64,000 bases of DNA, taken from contig NC_081844.1 in assembly GCF_963259705.1 (NCBI RefSeq), forward strand, positions 25,250,294 through 25,314,293, given 5' to 3'. The notes below the pieces were generated by a model that was not told the origin of the DNA, searched no databases, and saw only the letters and a list, made by a program, of their open reading frames with translations. The position numbers and the translations under genes are program-made. This document shows, in pieces, positions 11,982-64,000 of this stretch. Positions within the stretch are counted from its first letter, which is position 1. Every line of letters starts with the position of its first letter. This DNA is from Myotis daubentonii. Taxonomy: Eukaryota; Chordata; Mammalia; Chiroptera; Vespertilionidae.

Positions 11982-13980
11982 TTTTTTAAATTAAATCTTT
12001 ATTGTTCAGATTATTACATTTGTTCCTCTTTTTTCCCCCCACAACCAACTCCCCTAAACCCAGTTCCCACCCCACCCTCCGCCCTTACTCCCCACCCACT
12101 GTCCTCATTCATAGGTGCAGGAATTTTGTCTAGTCTCTTCCCGCATCCCCCACACCCCTTTCCCCCCCAAGAATAGTCAGTCCATTCTCTTTCTATGCCC
12201 CTGATTCTATTATAATCACCAGTTCATTCTGTTCATCAGATTATTTATTCCCTTGATTCTTAGATTCACTTGTTGATAGATGTGTATTTGTTGTTCATAG
12301 TTTGTATCTTTACCTTTTTCTTCTTCTTCCTCTTCTTAAAGGATACCTTTCAGCATTTCATATAATACTGGTTTGGTGGTGATGAACTCCTTTAGCTTTT
12401 CCTTATCTGTGAAGCTCTTTATCTGACCTTCAATTCTGAATGATAGCTTTGCTGGATAAAGTAATCTAGGTTGTAGGTTCTTGGTATTCATCACTTTGAA
12501 TATTTCTTGCCACTCCCATCTGGCCTGCAAAGTTTCTGTTGAGAAATCAGCTGACAGTCATATGGGTACTCCCTTGTAGGTAACTGCCTGTCTTTCTCTT
12601 GCTGCTTTTAAGATCCTCTCTTTGTCTTTTGCTCTTGGCATTTTAATTATGATGTGTCTTGGTGTTTTTGTCTTTGGATTCCTTTTGTTTGGGGTCCTCT
12701 GCACTTCCTGGACTTGTAAGTCTATTTCTTTCACCAGGTAGAGGAAGTTTTCTGTCATTATTTCTTCAAATAGGTTTTCAATATCTTGCTCTCTCTCTTC
12801 TTGTGGCACCTCTATAATTCGGATGTTGGTATGCTTGAAGCTGTCCCAGAGGCTCCTTACACTATCTTCATATTTTTGGATTCTTTTTTCATTTTGCCTT
12901 TCCTGTTGGGTGTTTTTTGCTTCTTCGCATTTCAAATCGTTGACTTGATTCTTGTGATCCTCTGGTCTGCTGTTGGGAGTCTGTATAGTATTCTTTATTT
13001 CAGTCAGTGTATGCTTAATTTCTAGTTGGTCCTTTATCACAACATCGAAGTTCTCACTAGATTTCTTGAGGATCTCACTACATTTATCGATGGTCTCACA
13101 AGTCTTTTCGAGGATCTTACTAAATTTATCAGCAGCTTCTAGACAGTTCTTGAAAAACCTTAAAAGTGTGGTTTTGAACTCTATATCCAGCAGTTTGCTT
13201 TCCTCCATTTTTGTCATTTGTGTCTTGTTTCTTTGTCTCCGCATTTTTTATGCTTTCTTGGTGTACCCCCTTGTGGTCTTTGTGCACAGTCTTGTTGTAG
13301 TTAAGCCTTGCTTGTTGTAGTAGGTAACACTGGGGGGGATTTGTCCTCCAGGCCAATTGGCTGTGAGAATCAGCTGTGTCTGCAGTGGGAGAACTTCTGT
13401 CCTGGATCTTTAGGGAGGTGCTAATCTAGCCTCTGCCTGAGGCTATCCAGCAAATGCCTCCGTGCAAGTCTTGGGCGGGGCGGGTCCCAGGGGATCAACA
13501 GGGTGGCAGAGCGACCAGTTATGGCTGCTCTCAGTCCTGCCTTCAGAGGCTCTGCTTATCAGTGTCCTAGCAATTGCTGCAAGTACCTCAGAGAGAAAGC
13601 TGCCCTCGAGTTCCGACCAATGCCAGACAGTCCTGCTTCTCCCGTTTGAATCTGGGTCCCCAGAGACTCGCCCGGAACTGGAGCTCAGAGCCTGAGACTA
13701 CCTCCTGATTGAAAACAACAACTGTGCCCTCAGCCGCTAGCCCGTTCTGCATGCACCTCCACACCTTTGTATTTTACTTCCGCACTGCGCCTCCTCTGAG
13801 TCTCAGTATGCTTTTCTCTTTCCTTCCAGTTATAGAATTTCCACTCAGCCAGCCTTCCTGTGGTTCTGGGTGATGTCCGTTCCGTCTTTTAGTTGTATTT
13901 TTGAAGTGGTTGTGCGAGGCAGCAAACTCCGGTGTTTACCTGTGCCGCCATCTTGGTTTTTCTCCTCCATTGAATTTTTT
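11982..13980 (-). mobile_element. full-length ORF1-only LINE (HAL1 type), antisense
   Basis: About 2.0 kb between 16-bp duplications caaaactgccattctt (11,966-11,981 and 13,981-13,996). Read on the minus strand: 5' UTR beginning near an AAGATGGCGGC YY1-type site, an L1-like ORF1, a 3' UTR, then an A-rich tail. There is no ORF2. HAL1 elements are known ORF1-only L1 derivatives. A second copy lies at 55,137-57,038 on the plus strand. Confidence 0.78.
12336..13244 (-). pseudogene. L1-like ORF1 of the antisense HAL1-type element, one stop
   Basis: Reads from MRRQRNKTQ through a coiled-coil-like region and the RRM/C-terminal part of L1 ORF1p. A TGA interrupts it after KGVPI where the sister copy has CGA, a CpG-type C to T change. 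The frame then resumes to the end (LYEMLKGIL). Otherwise open. Confidence 0.75.
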
Positions 13981-14229
13981 CAAAACTGCCATTCTTGAGA
14001 TAATTTTCTCAATCTGTTGGGATTTTGCTTCTAGGCAATTTCTGTCAGTTTATCTTAAATAAACTCATAAAAATTCTCTACAGATTTGAATGTTTCTTCG
14101 GTTGACAGAGGGGAACAGAGTGTGGGGACAGGAGCCAGGGTGAAGAAGTCAAAACAATAGATGATTCTATGGAGGGTGTGGAGACAACGCCCTGGGGCAG
14201 TGCCCACACCCCCCCCCCTTCACACACAG

Positions 14230-14235
14230 TATAAG
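14230..14235 (+). promoter_or_regulatory. candidate TATA-like element upstream of the start codon
   Basis: TATAAG lies in cacagtataagggcc, 73 nt before the ATG. A transcription start near 14,260 would give a short 5' UTR. This is position and motif only; many EMR-family promoters lack TATA boxes, so it may be fortuitous. Confidence 0.3.
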
Positions 14236-14302
14236 GGCCAGGAGGCCTCAGAAGGATGCCCAGCTGCCCAGCCTGGTGACACAGAACCACCCTGCACAGA
14301 TC

Positions 14303-61609
<47,307 letters not shown>

Positions 61610-64000
61610 GTAAGGTCATGCATTGCTCCCAGAGCACTTCACTAACTGATAGAGTACCTCATGCCAACACACTGGACGACCTGGGTACATAGCAGGTGAT
61701 GCCCTAGGATGGCTCCCACTGAATTTACTCTCGGATTCCTTAACAATTAGCAATGGTATCACTTAGAAAATATATATTTTGCTGTTACTCCTGAGGAACA
61801 GTGTTCATCTTGACTTTTACACAGTAGCACTCTTATTGAACACCTGCCCTGTGCCATGCATGGTTAGCTAAATAAGCAAGAATCAATGATCTGAAGCAGG
61901 GATGCCCGTTGCACTCAGACCCACATTATCTTACCCTTTATCCATCTCTATCCCGTAGTCACTCAGCGCTATGCAAGAAAAAGGCAAAAATGGGGGAAAT
62001 GATGTACATGTTTAAGAAATAAATGGAAATAAGTGTTAGCTAGCATTTTAGACTTAAGGAGGCTGCTTGATATGTTCGGCACCCTCCATCCACTGTAAAA
62101 CCAGGAAGGAAAAGCCATCATTGCATCAGATAATTCATGGCAATAATTACTAAGAACCACCAGTGGTTTAGATTTACCAAGTTCTTTTAAAAAAATTTTA
62201 GACATAGAAAGTTCTTTTACTTACAATCTCACCTCTTCTTCCATCTTCCATTAAACACCTTGCATCTTCTTCCCCATTTAAAGGAGCCTACTATGCCCGC
62301 CTACTGTGGCTCAGTGGTTGAGTATTGACCCATGAACCAAGAGGTCCCTGGTTCAATTCCTGGTCAGGGCACACTCCTGAGTTGCGGGTTTGATCCCCAG
62401 TAGGGGGCATGCAGGACTCAGCAGATAAATGTTTCTCGTTCTTTATTCCTGTACCTTCCTCACTCTCTCTCAAATAATAAAAACATATTTTAAAATAAAT
62501 GTTTTAAAAAGAAGTCTAGTACACTCCCAGGAAATCCTGTATATCTTTCACCTGTTCACTCATCTTCCACAAACACTGGTTTCACAGTTGGATCTTCTAT
62601 CCCCTCTCCCTTTCTCAGAAAATATTCGTACCATATATTCCACAGAGAAAACCTGAGTCATTGTGATGACTCTGTGAACTGCACCCTCTCAGCCACGCAT
62701 ACATTAGCATGCACCTTCTCCACATTGCCATATCATTCACACCATTTCCCTTCTCTCTGAAGACAACTTTCACCTTCACTTTGAACCCCATCATTCTTGC
62801 CTTATCAATTCTTCTTACACTATTGTTCACACATTCTCTCTCCTCCCTCTTTGTCTTTCTCCTACCCTCATCCCCTTCATTCTTCCCTCACCTTCTCAAA
62901 AGCATTCTTCCCAATGTTGTAGCAACATGTTTGATTTTTTTTCCATCTTACAAACATGTACCACTTGGCCTACCATTTCCTTCTAGCTACCAGCCAAGAG
63001 TTGACTTTTCTTTGTCGTTCTTTCCTTGTCTTAAATTCATTCCCTCAATTCATGTATTTTCGCTTCTTTCCTACATCATTCCACCAAAGCAAATATCTCT
63101 TAGGTTTACAATGATCTCCGTGCCCCTAAAATCTTTCCAGAAACTTCTTACACTATTTATCACTCTTTCTCATGAAACACTCCATCCTTATCCTATCTAG
63201 AATCTACTTTTATGCCCCTCCTCCATGTCTTTCTCCATTATTTCTAGCTTTTCTTTCTTTGTTTCTTTTATAGCTTCAACCAATTTAAATTCTCATTAAA
63301 TTCTTTCTTCCTAGGCAATAGAATTCATTCCTTAGGGTCAGTCACCATATAGATGCAAATGATGGCCACATACTTTTCTCTAGCTCTGAGAACTAGAAGA
63401 GTATTTCCAGTTACTTGACATCTTTAATATTACCAAGCCACCTTGAACTCAGCCTTCCAATTTATGACCCTCCATCTTCACCCTAATCCCATCCTTTTCC
63501 ATGGTGTCTTTCCCTCCCTGACTGGCACTACTTCCATTCCCTTGCACAAGTTTGAAACCTGAATGTTACTCCACAGTTACCTTATTTCCCCCTACAACCT
63601 AGCCATTATACAGTCCTATTGTTCTTATCTTCTCAGAATATCCCTCATGTGCCCAGATGGCTCAGTCTCCATCACTCCCTCCTGAGCCAGGCTGCCATCT
63701 TCACGTCTGAACCACTGCAATTCCCTTCTGACCGACTATCCCTTCCTACTCTTGTCTCCTTCTAATTCCTCTTTACACAGAAGTCAAAGGGATTCTTTCA
63801 AAACACAAATGAAATCATGGCACTCCTGTGTTATACCTGTTACATGTACTTTTCTTGTGTTCAGTTCTGAATAATTTCCTGAAGTACAGTATTTATAAAC
63901 TTCTTGTTGAATTTTGGGTGATATTGGTTTAAAAAAACAGACAGGTTTCAAGTGTGCAACTCAATAAAACATCATCTGCACAATGCATCGTGTGCTCACC
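61610..64000 (+). other. intron after exon 38, open at the window end
   Basis: Holds a Ves-like SINE at about 62,298-62,490 and A/T- and pyrimidine-rich sequence. No terminal coding exon or polyadenylation context for the receptor gene was recognised. Confidence 0.5.

Overview
The window is nuclear DNA from a bat, almost certainly a vesper bat (Vespertilionidae). It holds many copies of the tRNA-derived Ves SINE, several HeliBat-type Helitrons (5' TC, 3' hairpin plus CTAG, inserted between A and T), short non-autonomous hAT and mariner/Tigger elements with clear target-site duplications, and mammalian LINE-1. The HeliBat, hAT and Ves combination is known from vesper bats. The species is not determined.

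Layout: 1-14.2 kb is intergenic or far-upstream DNA, mostly transposons: LTR-like repeat, Helitron, a 3.7 kb antisense L1 interrupted by Ves, hAT, solo LTR and Tigger-like insertions, and an antisense ORF1-only LINE of HAL1 type. From 14,303 to 61,609 lies one plus-strand spliced gene, an adhesion G-protein-coupled receptor of the ADGRE (EMR) family, closest in my reading to ADGRE2. I could place 38 coding exons whose phases agree throughout (5,295 nt, 1,765 codons if all are used). They encode a signal peptide (exons 1-2), two N-terminal EGF domains (exons 3-4), a tandem array of 22 EGF exons of one type (27,002-43,018), the stalk and GAIN domain with the GPS autoproteolysis site (43,640-50,140), and seven membrane helices with the start of the tail (51,224-61,609). 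The last coding exon was not found and probably lies beyond 64,000.

The main finding is the EGF array. Human ADGRE2 and ADGRE5 have up to five EGF domains. Here one symmetric phase 1-1 exon of 147 nt (49 residues, calcium-binding EGF with the Asn-hydroxylation consensus) is repeated 22 times with introns of about 550-750 bp (up to about 1.1 kb where a repeat has inserted). All copies resemble the human fourth EGF, the one reported to bind chondroitin sulfate. The array grew by unequal exchange: a block of about 2.93 kb with four EGF exons (near 28,030-30,960) is followed by a nearly identical copy (30,961-33,905), and exons 22 and 23 of the array region form a younger pair duplication. All exons stay open except that the first has lost its first cysteine and abuts foreign DNA at its splice acceptor. 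If all usable exons are joined, the receptor would carry about 23 EGF domains on a 7TM body.

The rest of the gene looks intact: Kozak-like start, hydrophobic leader, GPS with its four cysteines and His-Leu/Ser cleavage site, a GC-AG intron after the exon ending at 44,472, and conserved 7TM segments. Introns are filled with L1, Ves, Helitrons, LTR-like repeats and, at 55,137-57,038, a full-length ORF1-only LINE with a nearly intact ORF1. No bacterial features, tRNA or rRNA genes or CRISPR arrays are present.
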